Source of the DNA: a virus | Reading direction: 5' to 3' (one strand) | Length of the DNA: 46,545 bases | IMG/VR virus record: IMGVR_UViG_3300047510_000323 | Coordinates: 1 to 46,545 of that record | In this document: one piece after another, positions 38,695-46,545 of the stretch | Position numbering within the stretch: position 1 is the first letter of the stretch | Layout: each line of letters opens with the position of its first letter | Translations under genes and position numbers: made by a program | Notes under the pieces: model-generated | Databases searched by the model: none | What the model was told of the DNA's origin: nothing | What the model saw: the letters and a program-made list of their open reading frames with translations, nothing else

Positions 38695-41600
38695 ATGGCT
38701 AAATTTAAAAGTTATGCTAGTCCGGGTGAGTTTAACCCTATTAAAGTTCCGGACCAAACAGATAAGTACATAGATCAAGGTCGGCGCTTGATGCAGTCTA
38801 TGCAGAAGGCACAAGAGTTTGATCTGAACAATAGGGATAGGTATCTAACTGCTATGCAAAATACGCAGCAGTTGGAGAAGAGTAATCGGGATATGATCTT
38901 CAAACAAGATCAGGATAACCGAGCACGTGTTCAAGATCAAATCAATCAGAACTACGAACAAACTATTCGTAGTGCTGAGACTGAAGGAAGGAATGAGCTG
39001 AATACATTGAAGGCTCTTTCTTCATTTTCTGAGACTGCTTTCAAGGCTGTTAATGAAGTCTATCAGAAACGTGAGGAAGGCATTAAGCTTGGTGTACAGC
39101 AGTCGTTGTATGCGCTAGGTAACCCAAGCCTTAAGACGCTACAAGAGATCCATAAACTTAACCGAAATTTAACGGATCAAGAGTTATCTGAAAATCAGTA
39201 CGTCAAAGCGCTTATTAACTCTGGCGGCTCTATTCAAGATATCCGATATCTGATAAAACATAGTAATGCTAAGTATTGGGCTGATAACCGCCAACTTGCT
39301 GAAAGTATTGGTTCTGGTCACGGTAACTATTTCAACGAGAATCAAGATACCAAATTCAAAGTAGGTGGTGATCAAGAGCTTAGCTACGCAGAAGCGCGGC
39401 GTTCTAACAATATTGAAGCTCAGCAAACTATTATTTCTCAAATCAGAGCTAACTATTTGAGAGAATCTGGAGCGCTTAATATAGCTCCTCAAGTAGCAGC
39501 TGCCTATATTCATCCTGCAATTAGAGCATTTGAGACTCAGTTGACTGCTGCCAGTAACGCTGAGTTCAGAAAAGCAGCTGAAAAGCTTGCAGATGATAAT
39601 ATTGTCCGTGGCTATCATAACATGATTACCACAGATGGTGCTGCTGCTGCTGTTAATTATGTATCTACTAAACCATCAGGTGTACAACGAGAGGTTGCAA
39701 AGGCTGATCTTTTGCGTTACTACGCATTAGCTGCAGAAAGTGATGATTGGCAGCAAGGACTAACTAATTGGCAAGAAACTCTTGATACGCCTATTAGACT
39801 CGATGATGGTACCATAACTACATTTCGAAAATTTAACGAACGCGATCAAGGGACTATTGCAGTCACACGTGCCTTTGATAATGCTAGAAAACGTGCTCTA
39901 GACTCAATCAATCTGCAAGAGACTGAAACTAAAGTTGAGTACGATCAGGCCGCAAAGGATTTAGCGCAAATTCTGAAAAACAATCCGAATGGATTTACAG
40001 AGGCAGACGGTGAGGCAGCTCAGGAACGCCTTAATGAAATGTTCAAAGGTAGGGTTACGCCAGGCACACGTAGTGACATTCTTGATAATCTCATTAAGAA
40101 TGAGTCTACCAATGCACTATACCGGGAAAAGTTAGATAAAAAACTGAAAGCATTAGCAGATGTTGGCCTACTGACTACTGAACGGATGGAGGCAATGGGT
40201 ATCCCTGGTACCGTTGCAGCCAAATGGAGGAATATTGCTGAGGCTACACGTGCTGACCGTCAAGCCAACAGTAACTTCAAACCGCAGATGGATGCCTTGG
40301 CTGCTCTAGCTAAGTCTCCCCCGACTATTCAGGCTAAACCTGACGGTACTTACCATTGGAGTGTTCCTCTAATGACTCAGTACTTGCAGAATAAATTCCT
40401 GACTAAATACTCACAACTGAAAGCAGCTGGTGATCCTAATGCTGTATCGGCTGCGCTATCCTTTGTTCAACAAGAGTTCGCAGCACAAGCTAAGAATCCT
40501 AAGTTCTTCTCTACAGATAGCACTAATCTTGGTGGTTACGCAGCATTTACACGAACTGCAAAACCTTCTTCAGCTTCTACTGCCCGTATGCAGTGGGTTG
40601 AAGGTAGTATCTCTAGGCTTGGTACAAAGGCATTAGATAGCAACGGTTCTATCTTTACAATCTCAGAACTCAATTCAATTGAGCAACAGATGCAAAAACC
40701 TGGATTCAAAATGGATCCAATGGCTGAGTATGTTGGTAGGTTGTTTGGTGTTGATCCACTTACTGTTATTAACCGTCAACGGTTGGCAGCTGGTAAGAAG
40801 GCTGTTCAATTGCCTGAAGCTAGGGCATCGTTTAGCACAACGGTTAGTCCAATACTTCAACGTCAACTAGATACTTATCAGACACCTTCACTGTCTACCC
40901 GTGCAATGGCAACTACTAGAACCTTTAACCCTGGACTTATTCCTAAGGGTTATGGTCCGATGGTTGTAGAGGCAGCTCAGAAGGCTGGTATCAATCCTGC
41001 ATTCGTTGCTGCATTTGCTGAAGCTGAGAACACTAATTGGGACACTAATGCTCTATCAATGGGTGGTGCTGCAGCGGGTGTTGGTCTTATGCAACTCAGT
41101 CAAGAGTTTCATGGTCCTGGTGCTACTCGTGCTGAACGTGAACGTGCGCTTAAGGATCCACGTCTTAACCTAACTCTTGGTGCTGGTATTTTGTCTGGTA
41201 TCTACAAAAAGTACGGTAACTGGAAGGATACAGTTTATGTGTGGAACATGGGTGAAACTGGCTTTAAGAGTTGGGTAGATGCAGGTAGACCTAATACCAG
41301 ACAATCAAACTATGCAAAAGGTTTATACGAACGCTTTGAAAAAGCACGCGCTAAATATGGCGATGTGTCTGCATTAAGAAGTGGCGGGACTATGCGCCCT
41401 AGTATGCAACGGTATGGTGCTACAAGTTTTGAGAGACCCTCTTCTATTAACTTTGAGTCAGCCAGTGGTCAGCCTGGTGTAGATCTTTTCTTTGAAAGTA
41501 AAAGATTTCCAGCCGTACTTGGTGGTGTAGTTAAAGATGTAAGCCGCGAGCCTGGCTACGGTAATTATGTAGTTATTGAGTCTGTCGATCCACTGACGGG

Positions 41601-41838
41601 TCAAAAGGTGGATGTTCTTTATGGACACCTGGCAGATGGTGTAACATTACGTCCTGGCCAACAAGTTGGCGCGGGTGATATTATCGGTACTCAAGGTGGT
41701 ACAGGTAATGTACGTTCAGCTGATGGCACCATCGCTTCTATTGACTTTCTAGCCCCAGCTCCTAGGGGTAGCAAGAGTATGGCACCTTATTCTGGATTTG
41801 ACAACCTTCGCCGTTATGTAGTTCAACAGTTTCAATAA
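38695..41838 (+). CDS. Internal core protein (T7 gp15 position) with SLT and M23-like domains
   Basis: This 1047-residue protein is helical and Gln/Asn-rich in residues 1-720. It then has an SLT transglycosylase domain (about 765-880) with the candidate catalytic Glu near 778 in AAFAEAENTNWD and GVGLMQLS. Last is an M23/LytM-like fold (about 925-1035) with GYGNYVVIES, VLYGHLAD and VGAGDIIGTQGG. The M23 zinc ligands look lost: the usual HxGxD is QPGVD and the final HLHF is SIDF. T7 gp15 is 747 residues and T7 carries its SLT domain in gp16, so the lytic function has moved. Confidence 0.85.
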   Translation: MAKFKSYASPGEFNPIKVPDQTDKYIDQGRRLMQSMQKAQEFDLNNRDRYLTAMQNTQQLEKSNRDMIFKQDQDNRARVQDQINQNYEQTIRSAETEGRNELNTLKALSSFSETAFKAVNEVYQKREEGIKLGVQQSLYALGNPSLKTLQEIHKLNRNLTDQELSENQYVKALINSGGSIQDIRYLIKHSNAKYWADNRQLAESIGSGHGNYFNENQDTKFKVGGDQELSYAEARRSNNIEAQQTIISQIRANYLRESGALNIAPQVAAAYIHPAIRAFETQLTAASNAEFRKAAEKLADDNIVRGYHNMITTDGAAAAVNYVSTKPSGVQREVAKADLLRYYALAAESDDWQQGLTNWQETLDTPIRLDDGTITTFRKFNERDQGTIAVTRAFDNARKRALDSINLQETETKVEYDQAAKDLAQILKNNPNGFTEADGEAAQERLNEMFKGRVTPGTRSDILDNLIKNESTNALYREKLDKKLKALADVGLLTTERMEAMGIPGTVAAKWRNIAEATRADRQANSNFKPQMDALAALAKSPPTIQAKPDGTYHWSVPLMTQYLQNKFLTKYSQLKAAGDPNAVSAALSFVQQEFAAQAKNPKFFSTDSTNLGGYAAFTRTAKPSSASTARMQWVEGSISRLGTKALDSNGSIFTISELNSIEQQMQKPGFKMDPMAEYVGRLFGVDPLTVINRQRLAAGKKAVQLPEARASFSTTVSPILQRQLDTYQTPSLSTRAMATTRTFNPGLIPKGYGPMVVEAAQKAGINPAFVAAFAEAENTNWDTNALSMGGAAAGVGLMQLSQEFHGPGATRAERERALKDPRLNLTLGAGILSGIYKKYGNWKDTVYVWNMGETGFKSWVDAGRPNTRQSNYAKGLYERFEKARAKYGDVSALRSGGTMRPSMQRYGATSFERPSSINFESASGQPGVDLFFESKRFPAVLGGVVKDVSREPGYGNYVVIESVDPLTGQKVDVLYGHLADGVTLRPGQQVGAGDIIGTQGGTGNVRSADGTIASIDFLAPAPRGSKSMAPYSGFDNLRRYVVQQFQ

Positions 41839-41853
41839 TAACTGAACACGACA

Positions 41854-44800
41854 ATGAATGAAGACGATCTCATGCAAGGGGTCCTGTATGGTACGCCAGA
41901 CATGACGGTTGAAGAGGAGCAAATGCTTCGGATGCAAGCTGAGCAAAATGCTAGGGACATGTCCATTATGGAAAGCATGTCCCGTCAGCAAGCAATCCAA
42001 CAGGAGCTTGCTCCCACTCAACCTCAGGGAACCCAGCAACAACCGACTAAACCTACGGGTCAAGGTCAACAACAAGGTAAGGATAGAAATATCCTTCAAC
42101 AAACATTTGATGTACTATCAGCGCCTGGTCAAGGTCTTAATGATTGGTTCGTTGATACCATTAATTTGCTTCCCGGTGTTGAGCTAAAGAAAGCACCAAA
42201 GTTCCAAAACGATATCACACAAGGTCTTAGGGAAGTCAGTAGTGTTGCTCTACCTACTATTTTTCTAACCAAAGGATTGGGCAGTGGTTTTCAAGCGGCT
42301 GCTACTGCTAGTCGTGTTAAACTATTCAATGATCCATTTCTTAAGTTCCTAGCACCAAAGATGCTTGGTGCTGGTGTTGGTGCTGGTGTTGATTATGCAG
42401 TTGAAATCAATCAAACTGATGACAACCTTAGTGGTGCATTAAAGAAATCATTTCCAGCTCAATTTGGTTGGATTCCTGATGATGTAGCCACACTTGATAC
42501 TGATAGTCCTGACCTTAAACGCCAGAAGAATGTAACTGAAGGTGTAGGTCTTGGTCTCTTTGTAGACTTTGCTGAAGGTGTTGGTAAAATTGTCAAAGGT
42601 ATCCGTGGTGTTGTACGTTCTACTCAATGGGTACCTGAGTCTGAGAAGGCCTCACAGTGGTTTGCAAAGAACATGAGTGTGGACCTAGGCGATGACATCG
42701 AGGGGGCCATTGCAGCGTCTTCTGGACGCCGCTCAGACGCTTTAGACGAGCTAGGTGAATACAACTTCTCAAAGAACACAAACCTGGATGAACCAAAGCT
42801 TGGTATCCATGATCTTTATGGGTATGAGGAATCAGGCATTCGTTCAGTAGATGAGCTTGGTGTTGTTGGTGCATCAGTAGATGCAGTACGTGTCGCCAAA
42901 AATATCGACAGTGTTTACGGTAGGGTTGGTAGTGTTATCTCCGAACCTGCACTTAAGTTTGGTCTTGATGTTCCTGGTGGCCAAGAAGCAATTATTCGTG
43001 GTATTGCTGAACAGCTGAAAGAAGCTGGTGAATATGGCTATAAGACTGCTTCCGGTCGTTACATCTCCCACAAAGAGATCATGCAGGTTGGTGAAGACCT
43101 TGCCTTTGATTTCTATAAAATGGATACCCCACAACTCCAACAAGAGTTGAAGAAGTGGCAAGGTGTTGACGTTGATACTGGTGCTCCTGTACTGAAAAGT
43201 GAAGCTTATGCTGCTGTCTTTAAGACAATCAATAAGCTGATGGATGACTACGCTAACATGGATGTTATGCGTGCTCAGGCATATGTTGGTACATCATTTG
43301 CTGGTCAGGTTTCTGACATGGCTCAAGGTGTACGTCTTATGGATGGTACAGCAGCAGTTGAACGTGCTGAGGAACAGATCCTTGATAGGCTTGAATTCTT
43401 GATGGCTCAAAAAGGTATGACTTCTTATTCAAGGGGTCGTGCTTTGAATATGTTGAACTTGTGGAATAGGTTGACTGCAAAAGGGAGCGATGCTGCCGAT
43501 GCTGCCTACGCTACTCGTGTTAACAATGCCATTAAAAATGAAGAGAACGCTACTCTTCAAGCTATTGAAAAGATCAAAGCAGACGCTAAGCAAACCATTA
43601 ACACTTTGCGTGAGATTAAAGACCAACGTCCAGAGATGTTGGCACCACTTATGATGGCATATGAGTTTACTGATGGTAAGGTTGATACAGTCTCTAAGCT
43701 GAACAACTATGTCAGGAACTCTCTTGGTGTGTTCTCCAAAGCCTTCTTTGATGGTGAGCCTAATATTCCGTCAGCAGTGCTGCGTGGATTCTGGTCTAAT
43801 GTTTATAACTCTACGTTGTCCGCCATTGGAACACCAATTAAAGCTGGTGTATCAAACATTGCTTTGCTTGCTGAACGCCCACTTTCACAAGCTGCTGGTG
43901 CCGTAATTAACGGCGATACAAAAGCCTTTAAAAAAGGTTGGTATCAATATGCAGCAGCATGGGATACGCTTACCAAAGGTCTTGGTTATATGAACCAAGT
44001 CTTCAGGCGTTCTGCTTCTGATCCATATGTCATGGCTCTTAAGGAGGACATGGGTGTTGCAGAAGATAAGCAAATTGAACTACTTAAAGCATTCGCTGAC
44101 GCTAAGGCACAGGAAGGTGAATACGGTCCTCAAGTGATGATGTCGATTGTTGAAGCACAGAATGATCTTGCTCAACATCCTTGGCTACGCTTTGGACAAC
44201 GAGGTATGCAAGCATTTGATGGCTTTACACAAGCTGTTATTGCTAACTGGGAAGCACGTGGTAGAGCTTGGGATCAGGTCACTAAAGGTGGTGTACTGCC
44301 GCTAGATACCAAGGCATCCAATGCACTGTCTAAACAAATCTATTCAGCAATGTTTGATGAAGACGATAACATTACTGATACTGCAGTGCGTTTTGCTTCT
44401 GGTGAAATTGCAATGAGTCTGGACAATCCAGCTAATGATGCGTTGTCTGGTCTTCTTCGTACTGCCCCTATTCTCAAGCCATTCCTGCTGTTTACTAAGA
44501 CACCCCTTAACATGGCTCAGTACTTCGGTACTCATAATCCTGTTGGTGTTTTCTTGGATCAAGTCAACGCATTTGATCGTAAGTTTGCTGAGATGAGTGG
44601 AGAAGAAGTAGAGCAACTACTGTCTTCTCGTGGCATTGACTACAGCATGGAAAACATTGAAAGTGTGTATAACACTGTTCGTGCTGAACTGAAGGGGCGT
44701 AAGGCTATTGGTACGCTAGCTGTCATGAGTGCTGTTGGCATGTTCATGAGCGATAATATCACTGGTGATGGCCTTTATGATAAAGAGAAGCAACGCCTTC

Positions 44801-45753
44801 GTAGAGATGCTGATTGGAAACCACGTTCGATTAGACTACCTGGTGGTAGTTGGGTGAGTTATGACGGTATTCCAGGTGTTAGCGATTGGGTAGCACTCAC
44901 TGTTAACATCATGGATAACTTTGATTCGCTGAACTCTGCTGAGTTGGCTGAGAACCTACGTGCTGCAGGTTTTGTCCTTAGTGCTACTATTACTGACAAA
45001 TCAATGCTGGCTGCCCTTGAACCATTGAATGATGTGGTTCGTGGTGATGTTGGTGCAATTAACCGTTGGACATCCTCCTTTGCTACAGCTGCTGCAATGC
45101 CTGGTTCTAGCCTAATGGCTGAATTCGCAAGGCTGCTGTCTCCTGCTAAAAAAGAACTAGAGAATAATTTCTTTGACCTTGTAGCTAACCGTAATCCAAT
45201 TGGTAAACAGACTCTTCCTGATGCAGCTGATTGGATTGATGGTGGTAAAGTTGGTGAACCTCCCAACTTCTTTGCTCGTGTTTGGAATACCTATCTACCG
45301 TGGAAGGTGAGCGGCTCTATTAGTCCTGAGAAGCAATTCCTGATGGACATTGAATATGATGCACGTCCAAGCCTCCAAACCAACGGTAGGGGTGTTGAAT
45401 ATAGTGGAGATGAGCGGGCTGAAGTTACCAGCATGATGGGTAAACAGGGTATCTTTAAACGAGAAATCCAACGTATCATGCAGACACAAGATGGTAAGGA
45501 GTTCCGTAAAGAGTTTAAAAAAGCACGAGAACTGGGTCTACAACCTGATGTAGAGAAGTTCAAGAATATTCACTTGTATCTTGATACAGCACTACGTTCA
45601 TCCATGCGTTATGCTGAATCACAGATCTCAACACGTGATAAGATCCAACAAAAGGTTTACAAGAACCAAACTGTTGAGAGCTTCCTTCAGGTGGGTGATA
45701 TCGACGGTGCCAAACAGTTCCTCGATAACATGAAGCAAACAATGTCCTATTGA
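41854..45753 (+). CDS. Internal core protein (T7 gp16-like)
   Basis: The 1299-residue protein should be ejected into the host and span its envelope. It begins with a Met/Gln-rich region (about residues 1-75), contains a Gly/Ala-rich segment LGAGVGAGVDYAVEI near 170-185 and hydrophobic helices (LSAIGTPIKAGVSNIALLAE), and ends in a charged helical part. T7 gp16 is 1318 residues, almost the same length. No SLT motif is seen at the N-terminus, unlike T7. The fibre gene follows after 12 bases. Confidence 0.88.
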   Translation: MNEDDLMQGVLYGTPDMTVEEEQMLRMQAEQNARDMSIMESMSRQQAIQQELAPTQPQGTQQQPTKPTGQGQQQGKDRNILQQTFDVLSAPGQGLNDWFVDTINLLPGVELKKAPKFQNDITQGLREVSSVALPTIFLTKGLGSGFQAAATASRVKLFNDPFLKFLAPKMLGAGVGAGVDYAVEINQTDDNLSGALKKSFPAQFGWIPDDVATLDTDSPDLKRQKNVTEGVGLGLFVDFAEGVGKIVKGIRGVVRSTQWVPESEKASQWFAKNMSVDLGDDIEGAIAASSGRRSDALDELGEYNFSKNTNLDEPKLGIHDLYGYEESGIRSVDELGVVGASVDAVRVAKNIDSVYGRVGSVISEPALKFGLDVPGGQEAIIRGIAEQLKEAGEYGYKTASGRYISHKEIMQVGEDLAFDFYKMDTPQLQQELKKWQGVDVDTGAPVLKSEAYAAVFKTINKLMDDYANMDVMRAQAYVGTSFAGQVSDMAQGVRLMDGTAAVERAEEQILDRLEFLMAQKGMTSYSRGRALNMLNLWNRLTAKGSDAADAAYATRVNNAIKNEENATLQAIEKIKADAKQTINTLREIKDQRPEMLAPLMMAYEFTDGKVDTVSKLNNYVRNSLGVFSKAFFDGEPNIPSAVLRGFWSNVYNSTLSAIGTPIKAGVSNIALLAERPLSQAAGAVINGDTKAFKKGWYQYAAAWDTLTKGLGYMNQVFRRSASDPYVMALKEDMGVAEDKQIELLKAFADAKAQEGEYGPQVMMSIVEAQNDLAQHPWLRFGQRGMQAFDGFTQAVIANWEARGRAWDQVTKGGVLPLDTKASNALSKQIYSAMFDEDDNITDTAVRFASGEIAMSLDNPANDALSGLLRTAPILKPFLLFTKTPLNMAQYFGTHNPVGVFLDQVNAFDRKFAEMSGEEVEQLLSSRGIDYSMENIESVYNTVRAELKGRKAIGTLAVMSAVGMFMSDNITGDGLYDKEKQRLRRDADWKPRSIRLPGGSWVSYDGIPGVSDWVALTVNIMDNFDSLNSAELAENLRAAGFVLSATITDKSMLAALEPLNDVVRGDVGAINRWTSSFATAAAMPGSSLMAEFARLLSPAKKELENNFFDLVANRNPIGKQTLPDAADWIDGGKVGEPPNFFARVWNTYLPWKVSGSISPEKQFLMDIEYDARPSLQTNGRGVEYSGDERAEVTSMMGKQGIFKREIQRIMQTQDGKEFRKEFKKARELGLQPDVEKFKNIHLYLDTALRSSMRYAESQISTRDKIQQKVYKNQTVESFLQVGDIDGAKQFLDNMKQTMSY

Positions 45754-45765
45754 TCGTTTTAAGCG

Positions 45766-46545
45766 ATGGCTGTCACTCAGAATACATACACTGGGAACGG
45801 GTCTACTGTTCTCTATTCATTCACCTTTCCATATCTTAGTACTGCTGACATTAAAGTTAGCATTAACGGTACACTGACAACTGCATATACCCTAGCCAAC
45901 GCTACCACTGTACAGTTTAATACAGCTCCAGTTAATGGGGCTGCTATTAGAATTTATCGTGATACGCCTGGTGATACACCTGATGCTACGTTTTATTCTG
46001 GATCCGCTATTCGATCACAAGATTTAAACGATAACTTCACACAGGTGTTGTATTATTCACAAGAGACTCGTGCTTTTGCTGAAAGTACTGATGCTTCTGC
46101 TGTACAAGCGACAGCTAACACGGCACTTGCTAACAGTAACACCGCTATATCTACAGCTAATGCTGCACAAGCAACTGCTAACTCAGCTTCGACTACAGCA
46201 AATGGTATTGCAGCAACTGCCAACTCTGCACTGACCACTGCACAAGCTGCTGAAACAACTGCTAACGGTATTGCCAGCACAGCAAATACCGCATTATCTA
46301 CAGCAACCAGTGCTCAGACCACAGCTAACGCTGCCTTGGCACGGTCTGGTGGCACCATGACTGGTGATATTGTCTTCAATGCTACGCAGACATATCCTAA
46401 GGTTCCACAGAACGCTAAGACAGCAGCTTATACGCTACTAGCAAGTGATGCTGGTAAGCATATCTCCATTACTACTGGTGGTATTACAGTGCCAGCTAGT
46501 GTCTTTGCTGTTGGTGATGCGATCAGCATTTACAACGACAGCGGC
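45766..46545 (+). CDS. Tail fibre (T7 gp17-like N-terminus), 3'-truncated
   Basis: The first 135 residues resemble the virion-attachment domain of T7 gp17-type fibres (TQNTYTGNGSTVLYSFTFPY, RIYRDTPGDTP, SAIRSQDLNDNFTQVLYY). Residues about 105-190 are TAN-type coiled-coil repeats. Then comes GGTMTGDIVFNATQTYP and a beta-rich AKTAAYTLLASDAGKHISIT segment that runs off the window end at residue 260. The part shared with the left-edge fibre is 46043-46167. After that the two sequences differ. It follows the gp16-like gene as in T7. Confidence 0.88.
   Translation, partial: MAVTQNTYTGNGSTVLYSFTFPYLSTADIKVSINGTLTTAYTLANATTVQFNTAPVNGAAIRIYRDTPGDTPDATFYSGSAIRSQDLNDNFTQVLYYSQETRAFAESTDASAVQATANTALANSNTAISTANAAQATANSASTTANGIAATANSALTTAQAAETTANGIASTANTALSTATSAQTTANAALARSGGTMTGDIVFNATQTYPKVPQNAKTAAYTLLASDAGKHISITTGGITVPASVFAVGDAISIYNDSG
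46043..46167 (+). repeat. 125-bp direct repeat, right copy
   Basis: Identical to 1-125. It encodes the end of the fibre attachment domain and the first coiled-coil repeats. After it the gene continues with different repeats and a different distal domain from the left-edge copy. Confidence 0.95.

Noticed and set aside
46043-46167. Treating the 125-bp repeat as the phage's physical terminal repeat
   Set aside because: It lies within a coding gene and the sequence continues past it on the right. T7-like ends are expected near 12-13 kb instead.
1-46545. tRNA genes, CRISPR arrays, integrase or insertion sequences
   Set aside because: I found no cloverleaf with a TTCRA-type loop, no regularly spaced repeats and no recombinase or transposase motifs by eye; weak tRNAs could still be missed.

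Overview
This window is essentially one whole genome of a T7-like (podovirus-type) cyanophage, laid out as a circular permutation: it begins and ends inside the tail-fibre gene. The evidence is a single-subunit T7-type RNA polymerase, a T7-type replication set (gp2.5-like SSB, endonuclease I, primase-helicase, DNA polymerase, gp6-like exonuclease), and a T7-ordered virion block (portal, scaffold, capsid, gp11/gp12-like tail tubes, three internal core proteins, fibre, lysis, terminase). A cyanobacterial host is shown by psbA (photosystem II D1) and a high-light-inducible protein gene, with thyX, mazG-like and ribonucleotide reductase genes as further metabolic cargo. The arrangement resembles marine picocyanobacterial podoviruses of the P-SSP7 kind. 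The moderate GC content would suit a Synechococcus-type host, but that is inference. All genes I accept are on the + strand.

Layout. 1-6100: the end of one fibre gene followed by a GC-richer cluster of adhesin-like tail proteins and small partners. 6104-7519: lysis (holin-like protein, two-domain endolysin, small membrane protein). 7512-11151: small terminase, HNH endonuclease, a 346-residue unknown and the large terminase. 11151-13031: inverted repeats, thyX, and about 1 kb of GC-rich non-coding DNA where T7-like phages usually have their genome ends. 13032-15907: small early genes separated by hairpins, including an ArdA-like anti-restriction candidate. 15907-24515: RNA polymerase and DNA metabolism. 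24518-26619: a compact class I ribonucleotide reductase pair. 26612-30192: head genes. 30192-32710: hli, an RlpA-like protein, a LAGLIDADG endonuclease, psbA and several tiny lysine-rich proteins. 32924-45753: capsid, tail and internal core genes. 45766-46545: a second, 3'-truncated tail-fibre gene.

How it works together. Early proteins would disarm the host. The phage polymerase then drives replication genes, with nucleotides supplied by RNR, ThyX and the MazG-like enzyme, while D1 and Hli keep photosystem II working during infection. Late genes build the virion and lyse the cell.

Most notable signals. (1) A 12-base word, TTCACACTCATA, occurs five times on the + strand between 13.6 and 22.8 kb, in different reading phases, and is a promoter candidate for the phage polymerase. 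(2) An exact 125-bp repeat at both window ends lies in frame inside two fibre genes whose distal parts differ. (3) Hairpins of a common design sit between early genes. (4) The DNA polymerase is split by a -1 frame change with no ATG or GTG start for the polymerase part. (5) A homing-endonuclease-like gene overlaps the psbA start.
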